Numbered from the stretch's first letter, positions 23,361 to 31,401 are shown. The stretch is DNA of 35,417 nt from Betaproteobacteria bacterium (GCA_029863065.1 JAOTWE010000004.1:1-35417), one strand, 5' to 3'. Notes: generated by a model from the sequence alone, not told the origin. Made by a program: numbers and translations.

Positions 23361-24031
23361 CAGCCGATCGGCAGCCGCCGCAGCTGCTCGAGGTCCTGTT
23401 CGGCCTGCACCTCGGCGTCCTTCGCCGCCTGGTGCAGGCGGGCGCGCGCCGCTTCCTCCAGGAACGGCGTGCCCGGCGCCGCGGCGCGCAGCTTGTCCTG
23501 GGAATCGCGGTGCGCCCTGTACAGTGCGGCGAGCGCGCCGAGCGCCGTGCGGTAGTCGAAATTGTCGCGCTCGGCCCGTTCCTTGAGCGCCAGCGCGCGC
23601 TGGATCCAGCCAGGGCCGCGGCCCTCGGCGTGCTCGATGTGCGCGGCAAGCGCGCGGCGGCTGGCGCGCGATGCGGCAAGCGCGCGCGCGGCGTTGGCCT
23701 GCACGCGCAGGATGGCCTGCACGTCGACCAGGTAGAGCTCCGCCGCCTCCGCCAGCGACTTGTTGCGCGAGACGTCCTCCGCGCGCAGGCGCTCGAGGTG
23801 CCGCGCCAGCGCGTCGGCGTGCGTCTGCAGGCGATCCGCAGCCTGCGGCGCATCGAGGGCGGTGCCGGCCGCCTCGCGCAGCCGCGCCGTGGCGTCGGCA
23901 GCGCTCGCCGTGGCGCTCGATTCCAGGTCGTGCTTCTTCTTCACGCCGTAGAACAGGCTGCCGGCGATGGCGAGCACGATGACCGCGGCGAAGCCGCCGA
24001 GGAGGATCTTGCTGCGGGAGGACGAGCGCAT
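23360..24031 (-). CDS. Membrane-anchored helical protein of unknown function
   Basis: A 223-residue protein. A basic N-terminus 'MRSSSRSK' precedes one membrane segment (about 9-29, 'ILLGGFAAVIVLAIAGSLFYG'); the remaining ~190 residues are almost entirely helical, with alanine, arginine and leucine in heptad-like spacing, and should lie in the periplasm. There are no cysteines or recognisable domain. It precedes the 64-residue protein in a two-gene unit and is divergent from the hydrolase gene. The topology suggests an inner-membrane accessory or scaffold protein, but this is inference. Confidence 0.75.
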   Translation of the reverse strand: MRSSSRSKILLGGFAAVIVLAIAGSLFYGVKKKHDLESSATASAADATARLREAAGTALDAPQAADRLQTHADALARHLERLRAEDVSRNKSLAEAAELYLVDVQAILRVQANAARALAASRASRRALAAHIEHAEGRGPGWIQRALALKERAERDNFDYRTALGALAALYRAHRDSQDKLRAAAPGTPFLEEAARARLHQAAKDAEVQAEQDLEQLRRLPIG

Positions 24032-24112
24032 GGGGCTTCAGGAAGCGGGCAACACGCGATTTTACGCCGCCTGCTAGAGTTGGCCCCGTACCTGATCGAA
24101 GCGAGGTCCACC

Positions 24113-24928
24113 ATGCTGCCCGAACGGAAATCCGCCGCCGAGATTACCTATCGCGAATCCGGCAGGCGGGACGCGCCCGCGCTCGTGCTGCTGCATGGCA
24201 TCGGCTCGACCTCGGCGGGCTGGCGCCTGCAGTACGGGCCGCTCGGAGAGCATTTCCGGGTGGTGGCCTGGGACGCGCCCGGCTACGGCGGCTCCAAGCC
24301 GCTCGCCGGCGAGGCGCCGAGCGTCGAGGACTATGCCCGCGCCCTGGCGCGTCTGCTCGACGCGCTCGACATCCGCTCGGCCATCATCGCCACCAACTCC
24401 TGGGGCACGCCCACGGGCGTCGTCTTTGCACGACTGTTCCCGGAACGGGTGCGCGCGCTCGTGCTCGGCGGGCCCGCGGCCGGCTGGGGCTCGGCGCCCG
24501 AGGCAGAACGTGCGAAGCGCATCGCGGCGCGCCTCGAGCGCGTCGCCACGCTCGGCATCAGGAAGATGCGCGAGGACGACGCCGCCGAGCTGGTCGCGCC
24601 CGGCACGCGCGCCGAGGTGCTCGAGTGGATCAAGGGCGCCGAAGGTCTGAATATCGACGGCTACGCGCAGGCGGCGCGCATGCTCGCGGCGGTCGACGTG
24701 CCGCGCGCAGCGGCGGCGGTGACGTGCCCGGCGAAGGTCGTCGCCGGCGAACTGGACCGGCGCACGCCGCCCGAGACCAACGCGAAGCGCATCGCCGCGG
24801 CGCTGCGCAACGGCTCGCTGCTGATGGTCCCGAACTGCGGGCACCTGCCGCACCTGGAATATCCGGAGATCTTCAACGCGGCGGTGCTGGAGATGCTGAA
24901 GACGCTCAGCCAGCCCAGCGCCGCCTGA
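24113..24928 (+). CDS. Alpha/beta hydrolase
   Basis: A 271-residue alpha/beta hydrolase. 'LVLLHGIGSTSAGWRLQY' (24-41) is the oxyanion H-G loop, 'VAWDAPGYGGSKP' follows, the nucleophile is S96 in 'ATNSWGTPTG' (N-S-W-G rather than the usual G-x-S-x-G), the acid lies in 'AGELDRRTPPE' and the histidine in 'PNCGHLPHLEYPE'. GAGG at 24103-24106 precedes the ATG at 24113, so the long upstream frame is not coding. The family includes esterases, lactonases and C-C hydrolases; the substrate is unknown. It is followed after 20 nt by the FMN-dependent oxidase and likely shares its transcript. Confidence 0.88.
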   Translation: MLPERKSAAEITYRESGRRDAPALVLLHGIGSTSAGWRLQYGPLGEHFRVVAWDAPGYGGSKPLAGEAPSVEDYARALARLLDALDIRSAIIATNSWGTPTGVVFARLFPERVRALVLGGPAAGWGSAPEAERAKRIAARLERVATLGIRKMREDDAAELVAPGTRAEVLEWIKGAEGLNIDGYAQAARMLAAVDVPRAAAAVTCPAKVVAGELDRRTPPETNAKRIAAALRNGSLLMVPNCGHLPHLEYPEIFNAAVLEMLKTLSQPSAA

Positions 24929-24948
24929 GCACGGCGTCACGCATCGCC

Positions 24949-26028
24949 ATGAACGCACCGCACGCCGAAGAGATCCTCACCCTGCAGGAAATCGTCGCCG
25001 CCGCGCGCGCCAACCTGCCGCCCGGGCCCTGGGCGTACCTGATCGGCGGCGCCGAGACCGAGACCACGGTGCGCCGCAACCGCCAGGCGCTCGACTCGAT
25101 CGCCTTCCGGCCGCGCGTGCTTCGCGACATGCGGCGGATCGACGCCACGGCGTCGGTCCTCGGCCGGCGCATGCGCCTGCCGGTGCTGCTGGCGCCGATC
25201 GGCGGCCTCGAATCCTTCGTCGAGGGCGGTGCCGCCGCGGCGGCGCGCGGCGCTGCGCAGTTCGGCGTGCCGCAGATGCTGTCGTCGGTCTGCAAGCCGG
25301 GGCTGGAGGCGACTGCCGCGGCCGCCGACACGCTGCGGTTCTTCCAGCTCTATGTGCGTGGCGACGACGTGTGGGTGGATGAACACGTGCGCCGCGCCCG
25401 CGCGCACGGTTACACGGCCTTCTGCCTGACGGTGGACGTCGCGATGTACAGCCGGCGCGAGCGCGACCTGGCCGGCCGCTTCGTCAAACCCTGGCGTGCG
25501 GACGCGGCTGCCGGCCGCGACTACCAGGCCGCGCTTTCCTGGGACCAGGTCAAGCGCTTCAAGGACAAGCACGACCTGCCGCTGATCCTCAAAGGCATCG
25601 CCACGGCCGAAGACGCCGGCATCGCCGTGCAGCATGGCGTCGAAGTGGTGTACGTCTCCAACCACGGCGGGCGCCAGCTCGACCACGGCCTGGGGAGCAT
25701 CGCGGTGCTGCCGGAAATCATCGCCGCGGTCGCCGGCCGCGCCCAGGTCTGGGTGGACGGCGGCTTCATGCGCGGCACCGACGTGGTGAAAGCCATCGCC
25801 CTTGGCGCGCAGACCGTGGGCCTGGGCCGCCTTCCCTGCCTCGGCCTCGCCGCCGCGGGCGTGGCGGGCCTGGTGCGTGCCCTGGAAATCCTCGAAGAAG
25901 AGATCCTTGCGTGTCTCGGCCTGCTCGGCGTCGCCTCGCTGGCCGAGCTCGGCCGGCCGCATGTCGCGGCGGCAGCCCCGGTCGGCCTGCCGGGAACCCT
26001 GAGCGCCTTCCCGCTGTTGGGAGACTGA
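24949..26028 (+). CDS. FMN-dependent alpha-hydroxy-acid dehydrogenase/oxidase
   Basis: A 359-residue TIM-barrel flavoprotein of the L-lactate/glycolate/mandelate oxidase family, oxidising 2-hydroxyacids to 2-oxoacids. FMN contacts are seen in 'PVLLAPIGGLESF' and 'QLYVRGDD'. 'LILKGIATAEDA' has the flavin lysine, and the active pair H239 and R242 lies in 'VSNHGGRQLDHG'. 'VWVDGGFMRGTDVVKAIALGAQTVGLGR' (given here as its family region) binds the phosphate. No membrane-insertion loop is obvious, so it is probably soluble. It is unclear whether the electron acceptor is oxygen or a quinone. Confidence 0.9.
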   Translation: MNAPHAEEILTLQEIVAAARANLPPGPWAYLIGGAETETTVRRNRQALDSIAFRPRVLRDMRRIDATASVLGRRMRLPVLLAPIGGLESFVEGGAAAAARGAAQFGVPQMLSSVCKPGLEATAAAADTLRFFQLYVRGDDVWVDEHVRRARAHGYTAFCLTVDVAMYSRRERDLAGRFVKPWRADAAAGRDYQAALSWDQVKRFKDKHDLPLILKGIATAEDAGIAVQHGVEVVYVSNHGGRQLDHGLGSIAVLPEIIAAVAGRAQVWVDGGFMRGTDVVKAIALGAQTVGLGRLPCLGLAAAGVAGLVRALEILEEEILACLGLLGVASLAELGRPHVAAAAPVGLPGTLSAFPLLGD

Positions 26029-26071
26029 AACCCGGAACGGGTATCCTGTTATATAGACGGAAGGTCGGACA

Positions 26072-27823
26072 TTGGCACTGAAGACACTCGGGCGGTACCG
26101 CATTTTGGGGGAGCTTGGCCGCGGCGCCATGGGGGTCGTGTATCGCGCCGTCGATCCACTCATCGAGCGCGAGGTCGCCCTGAAGACGCTGCACGCCGAG
26201 CTGCCGGCGGACGTGGCTGACGAGATCCGCGCGCGCTTCCTGCGCGAGGCGCGCTCCGCGGGCCGGCTCAACCATCCCAACATCGTGACGATCTTCGACG
26301 TCGGCCAGGAAGGCGGCGCCGCCTATATCGCGATGGAAATGCTCGAAGGGCCGTCGCTGCACCAGATGCTGAAGGAACGCGAGCGCATTCCCTTCCATAC
26401 CGCCGCCGACGTCGTCGCCCAGGTGGCCGACGCGCTGCACCACGCCCACCAGTTCTCGATCGTGCATCGCGACGTCAAGCCGGCCAACGTCGTGGTGGCG
26501 CCCTCGGGGCGCGCCAAGCTCACCGATTTCGGGGTCGCCTTCGTTCCCGCCTCGGACGTCACCCAGACCGGCTCGGCGCTCGGCTCGCCGCGCTACATGG
26601 CGCCCGAGCAGGTGCTCGGCCAGCCGATCGACGCGCGCGCCGACATCTTCTCGCTCGGCGTCGTGCTCTACGAGCTGCTCACCCGGCGCACGCCCTTCGA
26701 ATGGCCGGGCGACACCACGGTGTTCGCGCTGATGCAGCGCATCGCCGGCGAGCCGCATCCGCCCCTCAGGCAGATCGACCCTCAGATCCCGGCTGGGTTC
26801 GACCGCATCATGGACCGAGCGCTGGCCAAGCGGCCGCAGGACCGCTACCAGAGCGCGAGCGATTTCGCGATCGACCTGCGCAACTACCACAGCCTGGGCG
26901 GCGGCACCGAGTTCGCCAAGACCGTACCCCAGGAGATCCTGCGCTCGCCGGCGGCGGCGGCCGACGAGCAGAAGGTGCGCAACCAGCTGATCGACGACCT
27001 CGACCAGTTCGCGAAGAACTTCGAGGCTGAGGAAAAGCAGCGTCTGCGCGCGGAGCAGGAAGCGCGCCTCAGGAAGGAGCGGGAAGTCCTGGACTGGGGC
27101 GCGGCCGAGGAGCAGAAGCGCGCGGCGTTCGAGCGCGGCCTGGGCAAGCCGCCCGAGACCGACCCGAAATGGATGAGCACCACGCGCCGCATGGAAGCCG
27201 TCGAGATCCTGCGGCAACAGGCCGCGTTCAGGAAGAAACAGGCGGCGGCCAGGCCGACGGCGATGGCGGCGCTCGACGCCGCCATGCGCGCCGCACTGCA
27301 GTACCTGACCGAGTTCGGCCGGGAGATGAACGAGCAGCAGCCGCATGCCGGCGCGCCGTACGAATTCATCTATGTCGGCAAGCTGCCCGAGGTGAACCTC
27401 ACCCAGGCCGCGGTCGGCAATCGAACGCTCAAGCTGCCCGAGGGCAGGGAACTTTGCGCGCAGGTCCAGTTGCGTTACTGGGTGCGCGCGGCCCAGCCGC
27501 CGAAGTTCATGCTCCTGGGTGAGGACGTCGGCCGCTGCGAGGAGTACCTGAAGTCGCTACGCGTCGAGTTCCAGCACCGGGCGCGCCAGGACGCCAGGGA
27601 CCGGCCGGTGCAGTTCGTCGTCACCGGGCCCCTGCCGTGCGAAGTCAACATCCGGGCCGATTTCGAGGCGGCGACCGCCACCGTCGAGCTGGTCAACGTG
27701 CGGCGCTTCGGCCGCGTCACCGTGCGCCTGGACGCGGAAACGTTCAAGGAGGCGATCGACGACCTCGCGCGCTACGTGCTCGGCGTCGACGACGATTTCA
27801 GGAAACTGATCGCGAAGGCCTGA
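26072..27823 (+). CDS. Soluble serine/threonine protein kinase with a unique C-terminal domain
   Basis: A 583-residue Hanks-type kinase. Key residues: glycine loop '[12 protein letters not shown]' (15-26), K38 in 'VALKTL', E59, '[10 protein letters not shown]' (131-140, D134, K136, N139), D152-F153-G154, and APE (177-179). The kinase domain ends near 270. A charged, coiled-coil-like linker follows (about 310-345). The last ~190 residues are a beta-rich/helical region with no family I recognise and no membrane segment, unlike most PknB-type kinases. The start is TTG 26072 with GGAAGG about 7 nt upstream; the homology begins right after it. Probably a single-gene unit, closed by a weak hairpin. 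Confidence 0.92.
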   Translation: MALKTLGRYRILGELGRGAMGVVYRAVDPLIEREVALKTLHAELPADVADEIRARFLREARSAGRLNHPNIVTIFDVGQEGGAAYIAMEMLEGPSLHQMLKERERIPFHTAADVVAQVADALHHAHQFSIVHRDVKPANVVVAPSGRAKLTDFGVAFVPASDVTQTGSALGSPRYMAPEQVLGQPIDARADIFSLGVVLYELLTRRTPFEWPGDTTVFALMQRIAGEPHPPLRQIDPQIPAGFDRIMDRALAKRPQDRYQSASDFAIDLRNYHSLGGGTEFAKTVPQEILRSPAAAADEQKVRNQLIDDLDQFAKNFEAEEKQRLRAEQEARLRKEREVLDWGAAEEQKRAAFERGLGKPPETDPKWMSTTRRMEAVEILRQQAAFRKKQAAARPTAMAALDAAMRAALQYLTEFGREMNEQQPHAGAPYEFIYVGKLPEVNLTQAAVGNRTLKLPEGRELCAQVQLRYWVRAAQPPKFMLLGEDVGRCEEYLKSLRVEFQHRARQDARDRPVQFVVTGPLPCEVNIRADFEAATATVELVNVRRFGRVTVRLDAETFKEAIDDLARYVLGVDDDFRKLIAKA

Positions 27824-27834
27824 CAACTGCGGCC

Positions 27835-27855
27835 CGGCGCGTTGGCGCCGCGTCT
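27835..27855 (+). terminator. Weak hairpin after the kinase gene
   Basis: CGGCGC (27835-27840) and GCGCCG (27845-27850) flank a GTTG loop, followed by CGTCTTT. It is a short stem with a poor T-run, so terminator strength is doubtful. It lies between the kinase gene and the end of the convergent TPR membrane protein gene. Confidence 0.4.
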
Positions 27856-27886
27856 TTCCTCTGTAGGCCCCGACCCCATCCACGTT

Positions 27887-29581
27887 CTAGGTCGGAGCAC
27901 TCGTGGAAATTTCCGATTTCTTTTCGCCCGTCGCTTTGCCGCAGACCTCCTGCACGCCCAGTGCGCAACTGCGCGCATAGTCCTTGCGCGCTGCGGCCTG
28001 GTCACCCAATGCGTCGAATACCTTGGCACGGCCCCAATATGACCTGTAGTAATTCGGATCGAGCAGGATGGCGACGTTGTAATCTTTCAGCGCCTCGCGA
28101 TACCTTCGCGTCATCAGGTAGGCGAGCGCCCGGTCGTTATAGAGCAAATTGTGCGTTGGCAAGAGCCGGATCCCTTCGGTGAAATCCCGTATCGCCTCTT
28201 CGTAACGCGGCTTGTTCAAATACGCCATTCCCCGGTTGTGATAGATCCTGCCCAGCTTGATGGGGTTGTGCTTGTCCCGGGCGAGGGCGAGGGTATCGCT
28301 CCACAGCAGCAGCGGATCGGCGAAGCGCGTCAGCTGGTACCAGCTGGCGGGAACCAGGGCCAGGATGATTGCGCCCAGGACGATCGCCGATTGCCGGGCG
28401 GCGAGCTTGTGCACCAGAAACGGCAAGGATGCGAAGATGCAGGGCATCCACAGATAACTTCGATAAAGCACGAATATTTCCTGGATGCGCACCGTCGAAA
28501 TCTCCGTTGCGAACATCAGCCACGGTGCAAGCAGGGCGAACCCCAGCAGGCCTTTTCGCCCGCGCTGCCACAGCAGGCGCAGGGCCGCCAGTGGATACAG
28601 CGCGAAGGCGATCAGCCCGGCTGTTTCCGGCCATGCCCACAGGCGGGGGGCGAAGCGCTCCACCATGTCGATCGACATCCAGGCCGGGTTCGGCACGATC
28701 CACAGCAACAGGTACTTGAAATACAGGTAGCCCTGGGTCAGCAGCGCCAGGGGATAGGGATTCCGTGGGTCGACATGCTGCGTCGCCAGCAACCTCGCGC
28801 CATCGGGTTCATAAGCAGCGCCGATGATCCCGAAAGACTTGATCGGCAGCACGACCAGCGCCGCAGTCGCCGCGTAGAGCAGGAATACCGGCCAGACCCG
28901 TGCCAGTAGCCGCTTGTCGGGCCCGCGCAGCAGCAGGAGCAAGACCAGCGCCACGGCCGGCGCCATGACGGCGTGTTCCTTGGAGAAGACCGCCAGCGCA
29001 TAGGCCAGCGTGGATGCCCACAGCCAGCGGCGCTGATCGCGGATCAATCCTTCGAGAAACAGAATCCAGGTCGCCAGGCTGAAAAGCGTCGCCATCAGGA
29101 TGCTGCGCTGGATCAGGTACGCCACGCCATAGACGGCGGCGGGATTCAGGGCGAAGAGCAGCGCGCCGGAAAAAGCCAGCCAGGACAAGGGCAGCGCAGC
29201 CGGGACGCGGGATTCTTCCGGGAGCACGCTCGCAAACAGCCTGCCGAAAAGCAGGAACAGGAGCGAGGCGTTGGCGACGTGCAGCGCCAGATTGCCCAGG
29301 CGCAGCCAATGCAGCTCGTCGCCCATCAGTGCGCGCGTCCATTCGATGCTGACATAGGGTAGCCAGCGCAGGTCGAGACCCAGAATCGTCCTTAGGGTCC
29401 CCGGACGACCGATCTCTCCCAGAACGAGATCATCCAGCACCAGGGGGCTGGACAGGAAATTGCCGTAAAGGGCGGCGCAGGCGATGGCGAGCAGTGCGTA
29501 TTGCAGCACGCGGGCGCCGGCGGAAGATTGATCGACCGGGTGCTTCAAGAAGAGTCCGAGACCACCCGCAATTCGCCCCAT
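27887..29581 (-). CDS. Polytopic membrane protein with C-terminal TPR repeats (TMTC/GT-C-like)
   Basis: A 564-residue protein with about 11-12 membrane helices followed by three tetratricopeptide repeats (about 445-545: 'RIYHNRGMAYLNKPRYEEAI', 'YNDRALAYLMTRRYREAL', 'YWGRAKVFDALGDQAAA'). The first external loop carries 'SPLVLDDLVLGE', like the D-D motif of GT-C lipid-linked glycosyltransferases; 'HVANASLLFLL', 'YLIQRSILMATLF' and 'FSKEHAVMAPAVAL' also match the TMTC-like architecture of predicted O-glycosylating proteins. A glycosyltransferase role is inference. The ATG at 29581 is preferred over the frame start at 29629, with GAGGG just before it. It is convergent to the kinase gene. Confidence 0.8.
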   Translation of the reverse strand: MGRIAGGLGLFLKHPVDQSSAGARVLQYALLAIACAALYGNFLSSPLVLDDLVLGEIGRPGTLRTILGLDLRWLPYVSIEWTRALMGDELHWLRLGNLALHVANASLLFLLFGRLFASVLPEESRVPAALPLSWLAFSGALLFALNPAAVYGVAYLIQRSILMATLFSLATWILFLEGLIRDQRRWLWASTLAYALAVFSKEHAVMAPAVALVLLLLLRGPDKRLLARVWPVFLLYAATAALVVLPIKSFGIIGAAYEPDGARLLATQHVDPRNPYPLALLTQGYLYFKYLLLWIVPNPAWMSIDMVERFAPRLWAWPETAGLIAFALYPLAALRLLWQRGRKGLLGFALLAPWLMFATEISTVRIQEIFVLYRSYLWMPCIFASLPFLVHKLAARQSAIVLGAIILALVPASWYQLTRFADPLLLWSDTLALARDKHNPIKLGRIYHNRGMAYLNKPRYEEAIRDFTEGIRLLPTHNLLYNDRALAYLMTRRYREALKDYNVAILLDPNYYRSYWGRAKVFDALGDQAAARKDYARSCALGVQEVCGKATGEKKSEISTSAPT

Positions 29582-30000
29582 GTTGCACCCTCGCCGCTTG
29601 CAAATTTGCCGGCCACCAGCGTCCTGCATCCAGACAAGATAATCAATCGCGCCCGCATTTTGCGCTTTGGCGGTCGCAGCGACTGCAACCCGATTCTGCA
29701 GCTCTGTCTAACAGGTTGAGTGACAGCGGGTGGCGTAGGGGGCGCAGGGTGTGCGCGCCCGGCCCGCGCTGGCGCAGGCACGTTGCCCTTACCGCCGCCT
29801 TGGCGGCAGCGGTCACTAAGCTCCCCTCTTTCGGCGTGGAAAAGAATTCGCAAGTAACGGCGCTTCGCTCCTGATGGGACAGGAACGGAAAGCCATCCGC
29901 GAGGCCGGGGGTATGGGAGGGAATTTCGACCTCCGGGGGAGTTCCTCTACGGAGCCGTCTGCCCCTCACGCTTAATACGGCTGCTTTCTCTTCTTGTTCC
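29582..30000. other. Non-coding or decayed DNA
   Basis: Upstream of the TPR protein gene there is a ~420-nt stretch with no ORF that looks like a gene. The short open frames on both strands have no recognisable features. A GC-rich imperfect hairpin 'CCGCCGCCTTGGCGGC' lies near 29792. The promoter of the TPR gene should be close to 29600-29650 but I cannot point to clear elements. Confidence 0.4.
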
Positions 30001-30117
30001 TTACGCGGCGACTACCGAAGCGTCCTTTATGACGATGAACCTGCCGTTGTATTGCTCGACCAATTCCTTTTGATGGTCGACGCAATACCGAAACTCTTTC
30101 TTCGGTGGGCTTTCCAT
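30001..30117 (-). pseudogene. Short DUF5678-like ORF, probably truncated
   Basis: A 38-residue ORF from ATG 30115-30117 to TAA 30001-30003. It begins MESPPKKEFRYCVDHQKELV and continues 'EQYNGRFIVIKDASVVAA'. The pattern H-x-x-E-L-V-x-x-Y-N-G-x-F-x-V-I-K-D resembles the start of DUF5678 proteins, small bacterial proteins often linked to a downstream retropepsin-like gene. Here the sequence stops right after the first strand, where family members continue about 20-40 residues, and no protease gene follows. No good ribosome binding site is visible. It is likely a remnant. Confidence 0.45.
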
Positions 30118-30388
30118 GAAACCCCAACCTAATCGGCGGATTCTAAGTCCCAAGGCTTACGGGTTGCAAGACATCAACGTCCAGTCTACGAGCACTAGGC
30201 CTTGAAGAAATTTCACAAAGAGCGAATACGAATGTGCTGTTACGTCAATCGTTTCCGTGCGGGCAACTAATGCATTCATACAAATGCCGGTCTTTTCCGT
30301 TCTCTGGCCCCAGTACTACGTATTGTCTAGCGGTGGTCGCGCCGTCACGCCGAGGGCGGCACCGGCGTTGCTCCTTGATCTAGTCCAG
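30118..30388. other. AT-richer spacer, no gene recognised
   Basis: About 270 nt of lower GC than the flanks. A 71-codon plus-strand frame (30257-30472) crosses the hairpin at 30389 and the SNase fragment on the other strand, and its sequence looks like a shadow. I see no tRNA, repeat or promoter in it. Confidence 0.35.
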
Positions 30389-30409
30389 ACCCCGCTTCGG
30401 CGGGGTTTT
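30389..30409 (+). terminator. Rho-independent terminator without a recognisable gene upstream
   Basis: ACCCCGC (30389-30395), TTCG loop, GCGGGGT (30400-30406), then TTT-CG-TTTG. It is a typical strong terminator on plus, yet no plus-strand gene precedes it, so it probably outlived a lost gene of the former element. Confidence 0.7.
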
Positions 30410-30418
30410 CGTTTGTCC

Positions 30419-30625
30419 CTAGCGTTTGCGCCTGAACTCCCAAGGTGGCGCTGGGTTCCGATCTGCCCATAGCCCGTGGCTCGCTGCTCGCGCCTTTTCC
30501 TGAACCGCGTACAACGCCGAGCCCTTCGGCGCGTACTTGACGTAGACCCACGCCATGCCCCGGCGCACCTGCTCGGCGTTCGCATCCATGCCGGCGTAGT
30601 AGACGCGGCCTGCGGGCCGGTGGTG
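30419..30625 (-). pseudogene. C-terminal fragment of a thermonuclease (SNase-like) gene
   Basis: About 68 residues ending at TAG 30419-30421 match the C-terminal third of SNase/thermonuclease proteins: 'GRVYYAGMDANAEQVRRGMA', 'WVYVKYAPKGSALYAVQEKA' and 'GLWADRNPAPPWEFRRKR'. The catalytic Arg/Asp/Glu of the N-terminal barrel are absent, because upstream of 30625 the frame continues into unrelated sequence and a tRNA fragment. The fragment is therefore inactive. A second, diverged SNase fragment lies inverted to it at 30709-30839. Confidence 0.75.
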
Positions 30626-30666
30626 GCACAGTCTTGGCACACCCGAGGGGTGGTAGGGTTTTTCTA

Positions 30667-30711
30667 TGGTGGCTCGTATTGGGGTCGAACCAGTGGCCCC
30701 TGCTTTGTGAG
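30667..30711 (-). pseudogene. 3' half of a tRNA gene (Val-CAC-like), truncated at the anticodon loop
   Basis: Reading the minus strand from 30711 to 30667 gives a canonical tRNA 3' half: anticodon loop CTCACAA (anticodon CAC), stem AGCAG, variable GGGCC, T-stem ACTGG, T-loop TTCGACC, T-stem CCAAT (four of five pairs), acceptor ACGAGCC, discriminator A, and an encoded CCA. Spacing is exact at every step. The 5' half is missing: the sequence beyond 30711 does not pair with AGCAG and instead belongs to an SNase fragment. This is what an integrase crossover in the anticodon loop would leave. Confidence 0.6.
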
Positions 30712-30839
30712 GGAATAGCCTGGGTAAGTACACACCGCAGAACTCGACGCTATACGCAATAGAGAACGAAGCCCGGATACAACGCCGGGAGCTTTGGGCC
30801 GATCCGAAACCATTGTCGCCATGGGAGCGGCGCAATTAG
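30709..30839 (+). pseudogene. Second SNase-like gene fragment, frameshifted
   Basis: 'EGIAWV' (codons from 30709) and, after a frame change at about 30726, 'KYTPQNSTLYAIENEARIQ' and 'RRELWADPKPLSPWERRN' to TAG 30837-30839. Together these match the C-terminal end of thermonucleases. The frame break drops roughly two residues where functional members have 'WVY-x-KY'. It is only about half identical to the fragment at 30419-30625, so the two come from different SNase genes rather than one inverted duplication. Confidence 0.65.
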
Positions 30840-30948
30840 GCGGGCACTACGCAGCGGCCAGCGCAAGTGCGGGTGGCGCGTCGTCAACTGCCGCTCCCGA
30901 CTGCCTGCCGTCGCGCCAGTCGCCGCAGCAGCAACCCGCCGACCGGAT

Positions 30949-30987
30949 TCTAGACACCATCTAGACACGCCGCCCCTTGGGGGCGGC
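30949..30987. repeat. Tandem TCTAGACAC and adjacent 8-bp hairpin
   Basis: TCTAGACAC occurs at 30949-30957 and again at 30960-30968, followed directly by GCCGCCCC (30969-30976), TTG, GGGGCGGC (30980-30987). No T-run follows. It may be an integrase arm-site or att-type feature, or a worn terminator. Confidence 0.4.
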
Positions 30988-31167
30988 TGTGTCGTCGTAA
31001 CTCACTGATTTAGTTGGCGTCTCCACGGGGAACCGATACGTTCGCGGCAACGCTAGAGATACCGTTCGGGGAGGTGGTGCGAGAGGCCGCATAGCTCACC
31101 ATCTTCGCCACTTCCACGGCAGCACCGGGGCAGAGCCTCCGCGAGGGATTGCGCGGAACGGGGAAAA
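30988..31167. other. Spacer upstream of the PEP-CTERM promoter region
   Basis: A minus-strand frame (31010-31360) ends in 'AASRTTSPNGISSVAANVS' but runs back through the sigma-54-type promoter and both 18-bp boxes, so as a whole it cannot be a live gene. The part below 31160 could be a remnant of a former coding sequence; family not recognised. Confidence 0.3.
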
Positions 31168-31185
31168 TGTCGGAATTCTTTACAG
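31168..31185 (+). promoter_or_regulatory. TGTCGG-N5-TTTACAG box, distal copy
   Basis: TGTCGG, AATTC, TTTACAG. It is one of three 18-bp copies in the window, 63 bp upstream of the proximal copy. Its position fits an enhancer site for a sigma-54 activator. Confidence 0.6.
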
Positions 31186-31230
31186 GGTTTTGGGCCAATA
31201 CCGCGGAAATCATGCGATTGGGGGGAATCC

Positions 31231-31248
31231 TGTCGGTAAATTTTACAG
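31231..31248 (+). promoter_or_regulatory. TGTCGG-N5-TTTACAG box, proximal copy
   Basis: TGTCGG, TAAAT, TTTACAG. The GG of the -24 element (31313) begins 82 bp from the start of this box, nearly the same as in the second promoter (81 bp). PrsR, the sigma-54-dependent activator of PEP-CTERM genes, is the likely binder by known biology of these genes. Confidence 0.7.
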
Positions 31249-31311
31249 TCCCAGTCAGACCGCAACTGCATAGATCAATTAATCCCATGAATGCATTATG
31301 GATTCTGTTTT

Positions 31312-31326
31312 GGGCACAATTTATGC
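31312..31326 (+). promoter_or_regulatory. Sigma-54-type -24/-12 promoter of the PEP-CTERM gene
   Basis: GGGCAC-AATTT-ATGC: GG (31313-31314), ten bases, GC (31325-31326). It is close to the consensus TGGCAC-N5-TTGC. The expected transcript start is near 31338, giving a ~64-nt leader to the ATG at 31402. Confidence 0.65.
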
Positions 31327-31401
31327 GTGCATACGCGGGTAGATCGCGGCTCCGAATCAAAGTTTGGGGCTAAAGATAGCTAAATGGCCGGGAGAACTTC
31401 G

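Noticed and set aside
29874-29975. Short plus-strand ORF starting MGQERKAIREAGG
   Set aside because: No ribosome site, no recognisable sequence, and it lies in an eroded region.
31010-31360. A minus-strand 116-codon frame
   Set aside because: It spans both 18-bp boxes and the sigma-54-type promoter of the PEP-CTERM gene, and its protein matches nothing I recognise; at best the downstream part is a remnant.
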